Origin: Streptomyces sp. NBC_00335
GTDB taxonomy: Bacteria > Actinomycetota > Actinomycetes > Streptomycetales > Streptomycetaceae
Direction: 5' to 3'
DNA: 64,000 bases
Assembly (NCBI RefSeq): GCF_036127095.1
Contig: NZ_CP108006.1
Span: 3,224,001 to 3,288,000 of the forward strand
The notes below the pieces were generated by a model. The model made no database searches and was not told the origin of the DNA. It saw only the letters and a list, made by a program, of their open reading frames with translations. The stretch's first letter is position 1; each line of letters starts with the position of its first letter. Positions 16,855-25,165 of the stretch are shown in pieces. The translations under genes were made by a program, and so were the position numbers.

Positions 16855-17070
16855 GGCGGGCCCGGCCCCGGTGACCCTGAAGGGCCGGTCCCCGGCGGTG
16901 AGCCGCAGCCGGGCCAGCACCTCGACGGTGCGCAGGCCCGGCGCGGTGACGGCGGCGGCGTCGCACACCACCGCGGTCGCCCCGTCCCCGTAGAGCCTCG
17001 CCAGCCGAGCGCACAGCTGCGCCACGTCCGGTGCGGCCGGTCCGGGTCCGGGCAGTACGAGTCGAGTCAT
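16741..17070 (-). CDS. STAS-domain protein (anti-sigma antagonist-like)
   Basis: About 109 residues with the STAS outline: GATAVVCDAAAVTAPGLRTVEVLARLRLTA, then RVTGAGPALRALLGLVGL. This resembles anti-sigma factor antagonists, but the usual phospho-acceptor Ser is not evident (DAAAVTAPG). It is antisense to the 3' end of the SigG-like gene and overlaps it by 114 nt. I recall the same pairing in other streptomycetes, which supports it as real. The start may be ATG 17070 or ATG 17109. A role in controlling the neighbouring sigma factor is inference. Confidence 0.65.
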   Translation of the reverse strand: MTRLVLPGPGPAAPDVAQLCARLARLYGDGATAVVCDAAAVTAPGLRTVEVLARLRLTAGDRPFRVTGAGPALRALLGLVGLVELLGEPEEREPPGGVQEGVQAGDLPP

Positions 17071-17132
17071 CTCCACGAGGGGATGACTCCTCTGTTTGCC
17101 GGAACTCATCGGCCGCTCAGCACAATGGCGCG

Positions 17133-17735
17133 ATGAAGCCTTCGTACTGGAACCCGCTGCCCACGGCCCGGCGGCTGACCGAGACCGAGTCGCACTTGGA
17201 CGCGGCGATGTTCACCGGGAAGTGGGAGGAGCGCAACTGGCGCAACGTGCCGGGCCCCTTCTACGCCGGCGAGACCGACAGCCTGGCCATCGGCCGCCTG
17301 GACGCTCCCCACCACATCTCGTACGACGACGACCACGGCGGCGGGTTCGGAGGCGAGTTCGTCTTCCGCCAGCCGGTGGACGAGGGCGAGGTCTTCGACA
17401 TGCTGTGCGGCGCGTCACTGGAGCTCTGTCAGGGCTACAACTGGGACGGCGACGACCACTGGACCGTGGAGGCCGTCCGCGACTGGTGGCGGGACCGCGG
17501 GCGGGTCCGTGAATGGGCCGTGGACATAGCCGCCGACTGGGGCGCCGACACCCACCCCCACTGGGGATACAACGCCGACCCGCGGTACCTGGGTCACTAC
17601 CACGACGCCGCGCAGGGCCACCGGGACTTCGCCGCCTACATCGACGACGGCCTGGAGGCGTACCTGCGCGGCTACCTGTTCTGGCTGGAGCACCGGCGCG
17701 AGCCGAAGCCCGGGCAGGCCCTGCCGGACCTGTGA
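17133..17735 (+). CDS. Conserved hypothetical protein
   Basis: A 200-residue acidic, Trp- and Tyr-rich soluble protein (MKPSYWNPLPTARRLTETE start; NWDGDDHWTVEAVRDWWRDRGR and GYNADPRYLGHYHDA inside). No signal peptide, membrane segment or known domain is visible. It is divergent from the STAS gene and followed by the terminator of the thymidine phosphorylase gene. Function unknown. Confidence 0.7.
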   Translation: MKPSYWNPLPTARRLTETESHLDAAMFTGKWEERNWRNVPGPFYAGETDSLAIGRLDAPHHISYDDDHGGGFGGEFVFRQPVDEGEVFDMLCGASLELCQGYNWDGDDHWTVEAVRDWWRDRGRVREWAVDIAADWGADTHPHWGYNADPRYLGHYHDAAQGHRDFAAYIDDGLEAYLRGYLFWLEHRREPKPGQALPDL

Positions 17736-17760
17736 GCCGACGGGCCCGCGAAAAGGCGCC

Positions 17761-17788
17761 GGCGCGGCTCCGGACGGGGAGCCGCGCC
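17761..17788. terminator. Hairpin terminator downstream of thymidine phosphorylase gene
   Basis: Perfect 11-bp stem ggcgcggctcc/ggagccgcgcc with a 6-nt loop between two convergent genes. Confidence 0.75.
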
Positions 17789-17808
17789 GACGGGATCGTG
17801 GGCCGGGA

Positions 17809-19086
17809 CTACGCGATGCGGTCCAGGACGATCGGGGTCGCCGAGAAGGACGTGCCGGCTGCCGCGATGTCGAAGGTGCCGTCCAGTGCGGAGAGGGCGT
17901 AGTCGAACTTCTCCGGGGTGTCCGTGTGCAGGGTCATCAGGGGCTGGCCCGCGACCACCGTGTCGCCGGGCTTCGCGTGCAGCTCGATGCCCGCGCCCGC
18001 CTGGACCGGGTCCTCCTTGCGCGCGCGGCCGGCGCCCAGGCGCCAGGCACCCACGCCGACGCCGTACGCGTCCAGACGCGTCAGCACGCCCGAGGACGGG
18101 GCCGTGACCACGTGCTGCTCGCGCGCGACGGGCAGCGCCGCGTCCGGGTCGCCGCCCTGGGCCGCGATCATCCGGCGCCACACGTCCATCGCGCGGCCGT
18201 CGGCCAGGGCCTTCGCCGGGTCGGCGTCCTTGATGCCGGCGGCGTCCAGCATTTCCCGGGCCAGGGCCAGGGTCAGCTCGACGACGTCCGAGGGGCCGCC
18301 GCCCGCCAGGACCTCGACGGACTCGCGGATCTCCAGGGCGTTGCCGGCGGTGAGGCCGAGCGGGGTGGACATGTCGGTGAGCAGGGCGACCGTCTTGACC
18401 CCGCTGTCCGTGCCCAGGCCGACCATCGTGCGGGCCAGCTCGCGCGCGTCCTCGATGTTCTTCATGAAGGCGCCGGTACCGACCTTCACGTCCAGGACCA
18501 GGGAGCCGGTGCCCTCGGCGATCTTCTTCGACATGATCGAGGAGGCGATCAGCGGGATCGCCTCGACGGTGCCGGTCACGTCGCGCAGCGCGTAGAGCTT
18601 CTTGTCGGCCGGGGCCAGGCCGTCGCCGGCGGCGCAGATGACGGCGCCGGTGGTGTCCAGGACGTGCAGCATCTCCTCGTTGGAGAGCAGGGCGCGCCAG
18701 CCGGGGATGGATTCCAGCTTGTCCAGGGTGCCGCCGGTGTGGCCGAGGCCGCGGCCGGAGAGCTGCGGTACGGCCGCGCCGCAGGCGGCGACGAGCGGGG
18801 CCAGCGGCAGGGTGATCTTGTCGCCGACGCCGCCGGTGGAGTGCTTGTCCGCGGTCGGGCGGGACAGGGAGTCGAAGTTCATCCGCTCGCCGCTGGCGAT
18901 CATCGCGGCGGTCCAGCGGGCGATCTCGGTGCGGTTCATGCCGTTGAGCAGGATGGCCATCGCCAGCGCCGACATCTGCTCGTCGGCGACCACGCCGCGC
19001 GTGTACGCGTCGATGACCCAGTCGATCTGCTCGGGGCTCAGTTCACCGCGGTCGCGCTTGGTGCGGATGACGGAGATGACGTCCAT
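17809..19086 (-). CDS. deoA: Thymidine phosphorylase
   Basis: The 425-residue product carries the pyrimidine-nucleoside phosphorylase signatures DKHSTGGVGDK (phosphate site) and SGRGLGHTGGTLDKLE, then MSKKIAEG, DVKVGTGAFM and the C-terminal anchor domain. It converts thymidine or deoxyuridine plus phosphate to free base and deoxyribose-1-phosphate. After a phosphopentomutase step (not in this window) that sugar feeds deoC. ATG 19086 follows AAGGAAG. The gene sits just downstream of cdd on the same strand, and a one-mismatch operator at 19101-19112 abuts its ribosome binding site, so it has its own control point within the salvage block. Confidence 0.95.
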   Translation of the reverse strand: MDVISVIRTKRDRGELSPEQIDWVIDAYTRGVVADEQMSALAMAILLNGMNRTEIARWTAAMIASGERMNFDSLSRPTADKHSTGGVGDKITLPLAPLVAACGAAVPQLSGRGLGHTGGTLDKLESIPGWRALLSNEEMLHVLDTTGAVICAAGDGLAPADKKLYALRDVTGTVEAIPLIASSIMSKKIAEGTGSLVLDVKVGTGAFMKNIEDARELARTMVGLGTDSGVKTVALLTDMSTPLGLTAGNALEIRESVEVLAGGGPSDVVELTLALAREMLDAAGIKDADPAKALADGRAMDVWRRMIAAQGGDPDAALPVAREQHVVTAPSSGVLTRLDAYGVGVGAWRLGAGRARKEDPVQAGAGIELHAKPGDTVVAGQPLMTLHTDTPEKFDYALSALDGTFDIAAAGTSFSATPIVLDRIA

Positions 19087-19100
19087 GGAAGTGCTTCCTT

Positions 19101-19112
19101 CTACGCGCATAG
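19101..19112 (-). promoter_or_regulatory. Nucleoside-regulon operator before thymidine phosphorylase gene (one mismatch)
   Basis: ctacgcgcatag on the plus strand differs from the palindrome at one position and lies 15 nt upstream of ATG 19086, between cdd and the phosphorylase gene. The spacing to the start is like that at add and deoC. Confidence 0.7.
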
Positions 19113-19187
19113 AGAGAGGAGAGGGGTACGTGCCGGGGAAAGGACGGCGGCCCCCCGCCCGGTGGGGGCGGAGGGCCGTCGCCGCGG

Positions 19188-19580
19188 CTATCTCAGGTGG
19201 TCCGGCCCGAAGGCCTGCGGCAGCATCGCGGAGAGCGGCAGGACGCCTTCCGGCGTCTCCACCTGGAGCTCCGCGCCGCCGAACTCGAAGAGGAGCTGGC
19301 GGCAGCGACCGCAGGGGACGAGGATCTCGCCCTTGCCGTCCACGCACGTGAAGTGCGTGAGGCGGCCCCCGCCGGTGGCCTGGAGGGAGGAGACCAGCCC
19401 GCATTCGGCGCACAGGCCGAGCCCGTAGCTGGCGTTCTCGACGTTGCAGCCGACGACGGTGCGGCCGTCGTCGACCAGTGCCGCGACGCCCACCGGGAAG
19501 CCCGAGTACGGGGCGTACGCCCGGGACATCGCCTCCCGGGCGGCCTCGCGCAGGGCCTCCCAGTCGGGAGCGGCCGTCAC
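19188..19580 (-). CDS. cdd: Cytidine deaminase
   Basis: The 130-residue product is a tetrameric-type cytidine deaminase with the zinc ligands C57 (LCAE, with catalytic E59) and C90/C93 (PCGRC), and NVENASYG in the substrate site. It deaminates cytidine and deoxycytidine to uridine nucleosides. The GTG at 19580 overlaps the stop of the upstream permease gene by 4 nt, showing co-translation with the nucleoside transporter operon. Confidence 0.95.
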   Translation of the reverse strand: MTAAPDWEALREAAREAMSRAYAPYSGFPVGVAALVDDGRTVVGCNVENASYGLGLCAECGLVSSLQATGGGRLTHFTCVDGKGEILVPCGRCRQLLFEFGGAELQVETPEGVLPLSAMLPQAFGPDHLR

Positions 19581-20842
19581 TTGCCCTGGCCCTTGCGGTA
19601 CGGCATGCCGTCCGCCTTGGGCATCCGCAGGCGCTGCGCGGACAGCGCGAGCACCAGCAGCGTGGTCAGGTACGGGGCGGCGTCCACGAACTGGCTGGGC
19701 ACCTGGTCCGTGAGCGCGTACCAGAGGAACAGCAGCACGGCGAAGACCGCCGAGATGCCGGCCGGGACGTAGCGCTTCTTGTAGAGCTGCCAGGCGACGA
19801 CCAGGACGAGCAGGATCGCGATGAGCAGCAGCATCGCGTGGACGTTCTCGGCACCGCCGCGCAGCTTGAGGCTGTCGGTGAAGCCGAACAGGCCGGCGCC
19901 CAGCGCCATGCCGCCCGGCATCCAGTTGCCGAAGATCATCGCGGCGAGGCCGATGTAGCCGCGGCCGCCGGTCTGGCCCTCCTGGTAGATCGGGCTGGCC
20001 ACGATCGACAGGAACGCGCCGCCCAGGCCCGCGAGGGCGCCCGAGACGATCACCGCGATGTACTTGTACTTGTAGACGTTGACGCCGAGCGATTCGGCGG
20101 CGATGGGGTTCTCGCCGCAGGAGCGCAGCCGCAGGCCGAAGGTGGTGCGCCACAGCACCCACCAGGTGCCGGGGATCAGCAGCAGTGCGACGACGGTCAG
20201 CAGCGACAGGCCGGTGACCAGGCCGCCGATCACGCCCGCGATGTCGGAGACGAAGAACCAGTGCTTGCCCTGGAGGGTGGCCATCCAGTCCGACAACCCC
20301 GGCACGGTGATCTCGTAGATCGGTTCGACGCGCGGGGACTGCTTGGAGGAGCCGCCGGGCGCCTCGGCGAACGTGAAGTTCGACAGGTACTGGGTGAAGC
20401 CCAGGGCCAGGATGTTGATGGCCACACCGGAGACGATGTGGTTCACGTTGAAGGTGACCGTGATGATCGCGTGCAGCAGGCCGCCGATGGCGCCGCCGAT
20501 CAGGCCGGCGATGACGCCGGTCCACGGGCCCCACTGGTAGCCGGCCCAGGCACCGAACCAGGTGCCGAGGATCATCATGCCTTCGAGGCCGATGTTGACG
20601 ACGCCCGCGCGCTCGGCCCACAGGCCGCCGAGTCCGGCGAGGCCGATCGGCACGGCGAGGGAGAGCGCTCCGGAGACCTGGCCGATGGAGGTCAGGTCGT
20701 CCGCGCCGCTGATCACGCGGACCAGCGAGATGAGCGCGAGGCCGCCCGCGATGATCAGCATGATCCACGGGAGGGTGAGCTTGGTGCGGCCGCCCTGCTT
20801 CTTGGGCGCGGCGCTGGTCGCGGAAACGGTGCTGGTGCTCAC
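19577..20842 (-). CDS. Nucleoside ABC transporter permease (second permease)
   Basis: The 421-residue membrane protein belongs to the BPD/ribose-type permeases (LAVPIGLAGLGGLWAERAGVVNIGLEGMM; RSCGENPIAAESLGVNV), about ten helices with an extended periplasmic loop. It forms the membrane channel with the product of the upstream gene. The GTG at 20842 overlaps the previous stop by 4 nt (GTGA) and follows AAGGAGG. The best substrate guess, from BMP partner and salvage neighbours, is nucleosides. Confidence 0.93.
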   Translation of the reverse strand: MSTSTVSATSAAPKKQGGRTKLTLPWIMLIIAGGLALISLVRVISGADDLTSIGQVSGALSLAVPIGLAGLGGLWAERAGVVNIGLEGMMILGTWFGAWAGYQWGPWTGVIAGLIGGAIGGLLHAIITVTFNVNHIVSGVAINILALGFTQYLSNFTFAEAPGGSSKQSPRVEPIYEITVPGLSDWMATLQGKHWFFVSDIAGVIGGLVTGLSLLTVVALLLIPGTWWVLWRTTFGLRLRSCGENPIAAESLGVNVYKYKYIAVIVSGALAGLGGAFLSIVASPIYQEGQTGGRGYIGLAAMIFGNWMPGGMALGAGLFGFTDSLKLRGGAENVHAMLLLIAILLVLVVAWQLYKKRYVPAGISAVFAVLLFLWYALTDQVPSQFVDAAPYLTTLLVLALSAQRLRMPKADGMPYRKGQGK

Positions 20843-21954
20843 GCCGAGACCTCCTTCTCGGTCGTGATGGCGTGGCCTGCGGCCAGCTCCTCGCCGACCT
20901 TCTGCTGCTGGCGTCGGATCCCGTAACGGCGGACGAGCTCGTAGGAGACGACGACCGCGATCACGATCAGGCCCTTCATGATCGTGCCGATCTCCTTCGC
21001 GTACCCGGCCGTGTCGAGCGAGGCCGAGGCCTTGTCGATGAAGGCCATCAGGAACGCGGCGAAGAAGATGCCGACCGGGTGGTTGCGGCCGAGCAGCGCG
21101 ATGGTGATGCCGGTGAAGCCGACACCGACCGGGAAGGACAGGCTGTACGTGTGGCTCTCGCCCAGCAGCACCGGCATGCCGGCGAGGCCGGCGACGGCGC
21201 CGGAGATGAGCATCGAGGTGATGATCATCTTCTTGGCGTCCACACCGGAGGCCTGCGCGGCGGACTCGCTGGCGCCGGTGGCGCGCAGGTCGAAGCCGAA
21301 GCGGGTGCGGCCCAGCACGAACCAGTAGACGATGCCCAGTGCGAAGGCGAGGAAGGTGAAGCCGTAGATCTCCAGGCCGTCACCGAGGGAGATCGCCGGG
21401 AACCAGCCCGACTTGGCGATCTCGCCGGTGGTCAGGTCGTTGGAGCCCTTCGGCTGGACGCCGAGGTTCTTCGGCAGGATCAGCCAGGCGATCAGACTGG
21501 TGGCGATCGCGTTCAGCATGATCGTGGAGACGACCTCGCTGACTCCGCGCTTGGCCTTCAGGACGCCCGCGATGCCGGCCCAGAAGGCGCCGACCAGCAT
21601 GGCGACGATGACGATCAGCAGGATGTGGAGCGGGCCGGGCAGCGTGACCGCCGCGCCGACGACCGCCGACACCATCGCCGCGAGCCGGTACTGGCCGTCG
21701 ACGCCGATGTTGAAGAGGTTCATCCGGAAGCCGATGGCCACGGCCAGAGCCGCCAGGTAGTACGTACCGGCCTGGTTGACGATGAGGACCTGGACGTCCT
21801 CGTAGCCCGCGTTCTCCACCATGAGCCGCAGCGGTTCGATCGGGTCCACACCCGTCGCCGCCAGCACGATCATGGTCAGCAGGAAGGCGGTGACCAGCGC
21901 GAGCGCGGGCCCGGCGAAGCCGAGGATCAGCCGGTCCTTGTCGAGTTTCTTCAT
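20839..21954 (-). CDS. Nucleoside ABC transporter permease (first permease)
   Basis: The 371-residue permease has an N-terminal helix, a cluster of membrane segments and the family motifs GFRMNLFNIGVDGQY and ATGASESAAQASGVDA. It pairs with the downstream permease and the double ATPase. ATG 21954 overlaps the ATPase stop codon (ATGA), so stoichiometric production by translational coupling is likely. The C-terminal tail (RRYGIRRQQQK) is cytoplasmic. Confidence 0.93.
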   Translation of the reverse strand: MKKLDKDRLILGFAGPALALVTAFLLTMIVLAATGVDPIEPLRLMVENAGYEDVQVLIVNQAGTYYLAALAVAIGFRMNLFNIGVDGQYRLAAMVSAVVGAAVTLPGPLHILLIVIVAMLVGAFWAGIAGVLKAKRGVSEVVSTIMLNAIATSLIAWLILPKNLGVQPKGSNDLTTGEIAKSGWFPAISLGDGLEIYGFTFLAFALGIVYWFVLGRTRFGFDLRATGASESAAQASGVDAKKMIITSMLISGAVAGLAGMPVLLGESHTYSLSFPVGVGFTGITIALLGRNHPVGIFFAAFLMAFIDKASASLDTAGYAKEIGTIMKGLIVIAVVVSYELVRRYGIRRQQQKVGEELAAGHAITTEKEVSA

Positions 21955-23723
21955 CGGGCCTCGTCCTCCGGGAAGTCGGTACGGGCATCCGTGCCGGCGT
22001 CGGAGCGGTTGTCGGTGGCTTCGGTGGCTTCGGTGTCGCCGACCGGGACTTCGAGGTGCCCGGAAGCGGCGCCCGTCATGGCGGTGCCCAGCTTCTGGGG
22101 GGTCACGGTCGCGGGGTCGGCCTCGGCGACCAGGCGGCCGCGGTAGATGACCCGCAGGGTGTCGGACAGGCCGATGAGCTCGTCCAGGTCCGCGGAGATC
22201 AGCAGGACCGCCAGGCCTTCGCGGCGGGCCTCGCGGATCGCGTCCCAGATCTGCGCCTGCGCGCCGACGTCCACACCGCGGGTGGGGTGGGCGGCGATCA
22301 GGAACTTCGGGTTGTGGCTCATCTCGCGGCCGACGATCAGCTTCTGCTGGTTGCCGCCGGAGAGCGAGGCCGCGGTGACCTCGATGCCGGGCGTGCGGAC
22401 GTCGTACTCGCGCACGATCCGCTCGGTGTCCTTGCGGGCGGCCTTCGGGTCGAGGATGCCGCGCTTGGAGTTGGGGGCTTCGGTGACGTGGCCGAGGATG
22501 CGGTTCTCCCAGAGGGAGGACTCCAGCAGCAGGCCGTGCCGGTGGCGGTCCTCGGGGATGTAGCCGATGCCGCCCTCGCGGCGCTTGCGCACCGGGGACT
22601 TGGTGATGTCCTTGCCGTCGAGGGTGATGACGCCCGCGTCGGGGGTCAGCATGCCCATGAGGGCCTCGATCAGCTCGGTCTGGCCGTTGCCCTCGACGCC
22701 CGCGATGCCGAGGATCTCGCCCTTGTGGATCGTGAAGCTGATCCCGTCGAGCAGCAGGCGTCCGGCGACCGGGGTCTCGCGCAGGTTGGCGTCCGGCAGG
22801 CCCGGCGTGCGCGCGGTGTCCTCCGTGACGACGGGCGCGCCGCCCGCGGCGACGGTCAGGGCCTCGACCCGGAGCATCGGGACGGTGGTCACCGTGGACT
22901 CGCGGGTCTCCGGCGACGGCAGCTCGGAGCCGACCATCAGCTCGGCGAGCTGCTTGGTCGTGGTGGTGCGCGGGTCGGCGGTGCCGACCGTGGTGCCGCG
23001 CCGGATGACGGTGATGTCGTCGGCGACCTTCAGGACCTCGCCCAGCTTGTGCGAGATGAAGATGACGGTCAGGCCCTCGGACTTGAGCTCGCGCAGGTTG
23101 TCGAACAGCGCGTCGACCTCCTGCGGCACGAGCACGGCCGTCGGCTCGTCGAGGATGAGGATCTTCGCGCCGCGGTAGAGGACCTTGAGGATCTCCACGC
23201 GCTGGCGGTCGGCGACACCGAGGTCCTCGACGAGGGTGTCGGGACGCACGCCGAGGCCGTACGCGTCCGAGATCTCCCTGATCTTCTTACGGGCCTTCGC
23301 GCCGATGCCGTAGAGCTTCTCGCCGCCGAGAACCACGTTCTCCAGGACGGTGAGGTTGTCGGCGAGCATGAAGTGCTGGTGCACCATGCCGATGCCGCGG
23401 GCGATGGCATCGCCGGGGCTGGTGAAGGAGACCTGCTCCCCGTCGATGGCGATGGTGCCCTCGTCCGGCTTCTGCATGCCGTAGAGGATCTTCATCAGCG
23501 TCGACTTGCCGGCGCCGTTCTCGCCGACGAGGGCGTGGACCGTGCCCTTGCGGACGGTGATCGCGATGTCCTTGTTGGCGACGACGCCGGGGAAGCGCTT
23601 GGTGATGCCGTGCAGTTCTACGGCGGGGGGCGGGCTGGACGCGTTGATGACGCACTCTCCTTGGCGCGGAAGGAGCTGAAGGCAGGGAGGGGACAGGGCG
23701 GGGGGAGAAAGTATCGCGTCCAC
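21951..23723 (-). CDS. Nucleoside ABC transporter ATP-binding protein (two ABC domains)
   Basis: The protein has two fused ABC domains. The first carries Walker A GENGAGKST and ILDEPTAVL; the second carries GVEGNGQTE, a degenerate Walker A typical of this family, and the signature SLSGGNQQK. An unusual segment between them (about 30 residues after ETRESTVTTV) and a Thr/Asp/Glu-rich C-terminal tail lengthen it. The start is unclear: the nearest in-frame canonical codon before ELHGITKRF is GTG 23723, with a poor ribosome binding site and 7 nt from the operator. A good GGAGAG stands 8 nt before an in-frame ATC at 23648, whereas the GTG next to it is out of frame. Confidence 0.88.
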   Translation of the reverse strand: MDAILSPPALSPPCLQLLPRQGECVINASSPPPAVELHGITKRFPGVVANKDIAITVRKGTVHALVGENGAGKSTLMKILYGMQKPDEGTIAIDGEQVSFTSPGDAIARGIGMVHQHFMLADNLTVLENVVLGGEKLYGIGAKARKKIREISDAYGLGVRPDTLVEDLGVADRQRVEILKVLYRGAKILILDEPTAVLVPQEVDALFDNLRELKSEGLTVIFISHKLGEVLKVADDITVIRRGTTVGTADPRTTTTKQLAELMVGSELPSPETRESTVTTVPMLRVEALTVAAGGAPVVTEDTARTPGLPDANLRETPVAGRLLLDGISFTIHKGEILGIAGVEGNGQTELIEALMGMLTPDAGVITLDGKDITKSPVRKRREGGIGYIPEDRHRHGLLLESSLWENRILGHVTEAPNSKRGILDPKAARKDTERIVREYDVRTPGIEVTAASLSGGNQQKLIVGREMSHNPKFLIAAHPTRGVDVGAQAQIWDAIREARREGLAVLLISADLDELIGLSDTLRVIYRGRLVAEADPATVTPQKLGTAMTGAASGHLEVPVGDTEATEATDNRSDAGTDARTDFPEDEAR

Positions 23724-23730
23724 GATGCTT

Positions 23731-23742
23731 CTACGCGCGTAG
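23731..23742 (-). promoter_or_regulatory. Nucleoside-regulon operator upstream of the ABC transporter operon
   Basis: Perfect CTACGCGCGTAG palindrome upstream of the ATPase-permease-permease-cdd gene string. Candidate promoter elements flank it (TTCGAC/TCGACA upstream, GATACT downstream). Confidence 0.8.
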
Positions 23743-23794
23743 CACTGTCGAAAGTGAAAACTTGCGGCCAACCGGCCACAAGATCACATGAAAC

Positions 23795-23857
23795 CACGTG
23801 ACACGGGCCGGGGCCCGGGAGCGATGAGACCGCTTCCCGGACCCCGGGTATCACGTG
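23795..23857 (-). terminator. Long imperfect hairpin between bmpA and transporter operon
   Basis: Outer arms cacgtga (23795-23801) and tcacgtg (23851-23857) close a largely paired GC-rich stem with a central gcg/cgc pair and a small loop. It lies just past the BMP lipoprotein gene on the same strand as the transporter genes, so it may terminate most lipoprotein transcripts and set the binding-protein to transporter ratio. Confidence 0.6.
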
Positions 23858-23878
23858 TGCAGCAGGTCGGACCAGGCC

Positions 23879-24934
23879 TTACGGCGCGGTCTTGACCTCG
23901 ATCTTCTTGGCGATGATGTCGGCCTTGGCCTTCTCGACCGCGGCGACGACGTCAGTCATCTCCTTGTACTTCGGGTTGGAGTCGGCCAGGCCGACGCCGT
24001 CCTTGTCCAGGCCGTAGCGGACCTCGCCGGACTCGGGCTTGCCGTCCTGGACCGACTTGATCAGGTTGTAGACGGAGTCGGCGACATCCTTGGTGACCGA
24101 GGTCAGGATGAAGTCCTTGTACTTCGCCAGACCGGCCTGGTTGTACTGGTCCGAGTCGACGCCGATGGACCACTTGCCCTTGGCGGAGGCGGCCTCGATG
24201 GCACCCGAACCGGCCAGACCGGCGGCCGAGTAGATCACGTCGGCGCCCTTGTCGAGCTGGCCCTCGGCCGCGGCCTTGCCCAGGTCGGGCTTGGCGAAGC
24301 CGTCGAAGTTCGGCGGCTGGGTCAGGTACTGGGTGAGCACCTTGGCGTTCGGGTTGGTGTCCTTGACGCCCTGGGCGAAGCCCGCCTCGAACTTCTTGAT
24401 CAGCGGAACCTCGACACCGCCGATGAAGCCGACCGTGCCGGTCTTGGACGCCTTGGCGGCGGCGACGCCGGCCAGGTAGGAGCCCTGCTCCTCGTTGAAG
24501 ACGAGGTTGGCGATGTTCTTCGCGGTCACCGAGGTGTCGTCGATGATGCCGAACGTGGTGTCCGGGAACTTCTCGGCGACCTTCTTGATGGCCGGCGCGT
24601 AGGCGAAGCCGACGCCGATGACCGGGTTGTTGCCCTTGCGGGCCAGCTCGGTGAGGCGCTGGACCTTGTCGGCCTCGCCCTCTCCATCGGTGGGCTCCGC
24701 CTCGGCGCCCTTGATCTTGAGGTCCTTCTCGGCCTTCGAGAGGCCCGCGTAGGCGGCGTCGTTGAACGACTGGTCGCCGCGGCCACCGATGTCGTACGCG
24801 ATGGCGGCGGACTTCTCCGGGGAGGAGGACGAGGAAGACGAGTCCGAGGACTTCTTACCGCCACAGGCGGTGGCCGAGAGGGCCAGCGCCGCGGACGCGA
24901 TGCCCACGGTGGCGATCCTGGTGATCCGGCGCAA
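23879..24934 (-). CDS. BMP-family nucleoside-binding lipoprotein
   Basis: The 351-residue protein has a lipoprotein signal (SATACGG, Cys at about residue 24), a Ser-rich tether and a BMP/PnrA-type domain (GGRGDQSFNDAAYAGL, GVGFAYAPAIKKVAEKFPDTTFGIID, GVDSDQYNQAG). Such proteins bind nucleosides and deliver them to the cognate ABC transporter on the outer membrane face. The TTG start at 24934 is chosen because AAGGAG precedes it and the signal peptide begins there. It has its own promoter with an embedded operator and lies upstream of the transporter genes. Confidence 0.93.
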   Translation of the reverse strand: MRRITRIATVGIASAALALSATACGGKKSSDSSSSSSSPEKSAAIAYDIGGRGDQSFNDAAYAGLSKAEKDLKIKGAEAEPTDGEGEADKVQRLTELARKGNNPVIGVGFAYAPAIKKVAEKFPDTTFGIIDDTSVTAKNIANLVFNEEQGSYLAGVAAAKASKTGTVGFIGGVEVPLIKKFEAGFAQGVKDTNPNAKVLTQYLTQPPNFDGFAKPDLGKAAAEGQLDKGADVIYSAAGLAGSGAIEAASAKGKWSIGVDSDQYNQAGLAKYKDFILTSVTKDVADSVYNLIKSVQDGKPESGEVRYGLDKDGVGLADSNPKYKEMTDVVAAVEKAKADIIAKKIEVKTAP

Positions 24935-24991
24935 GGGGAGGCTCCTTCAAAACCTGACCGAAGCGCCACGACCGGCGCTGGTTTCGCCGCG

Positions 24992-25019
24992 ATCGTAACG
25001 CGCGTAGATGTCAGTTAAA
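24992..25019 (-). promoter_or_regulatory. bmpA promoter with embedded operator (degenerate)
   Basis: On the minus strand, TTTAAC (25014-25019) and TACGAT (24992-24997) are separated by 16 bp. The spacer contains CTACGCGCGTTA (24996-25007), two mismatches from the palindrome, overlapping the -10. This is the clearest example of operator inside core promoter in the window. Confidence 0.72.
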
Positions 25020-25165
25020 GGCCCGTTCATGAGTCGTTACCGGATCGTCGTGAACCAGACAGTGACCGATCAGTAACTGCCGACGCGTCCGACCCATGTG
25101 TACCAAGGGCTGGACGCGTCCGCCGGATCAACCGCCGATTGTGTAAGAACTTCCGCCCCAGTCGG

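Noticed and set aside
25082..25120. Two GACGCGTC palindromes 31 bp apart downstream of the M20 gene
   Set aside because: Short GC-rich palindromes are common at this base composition; no gene start is adjacent.
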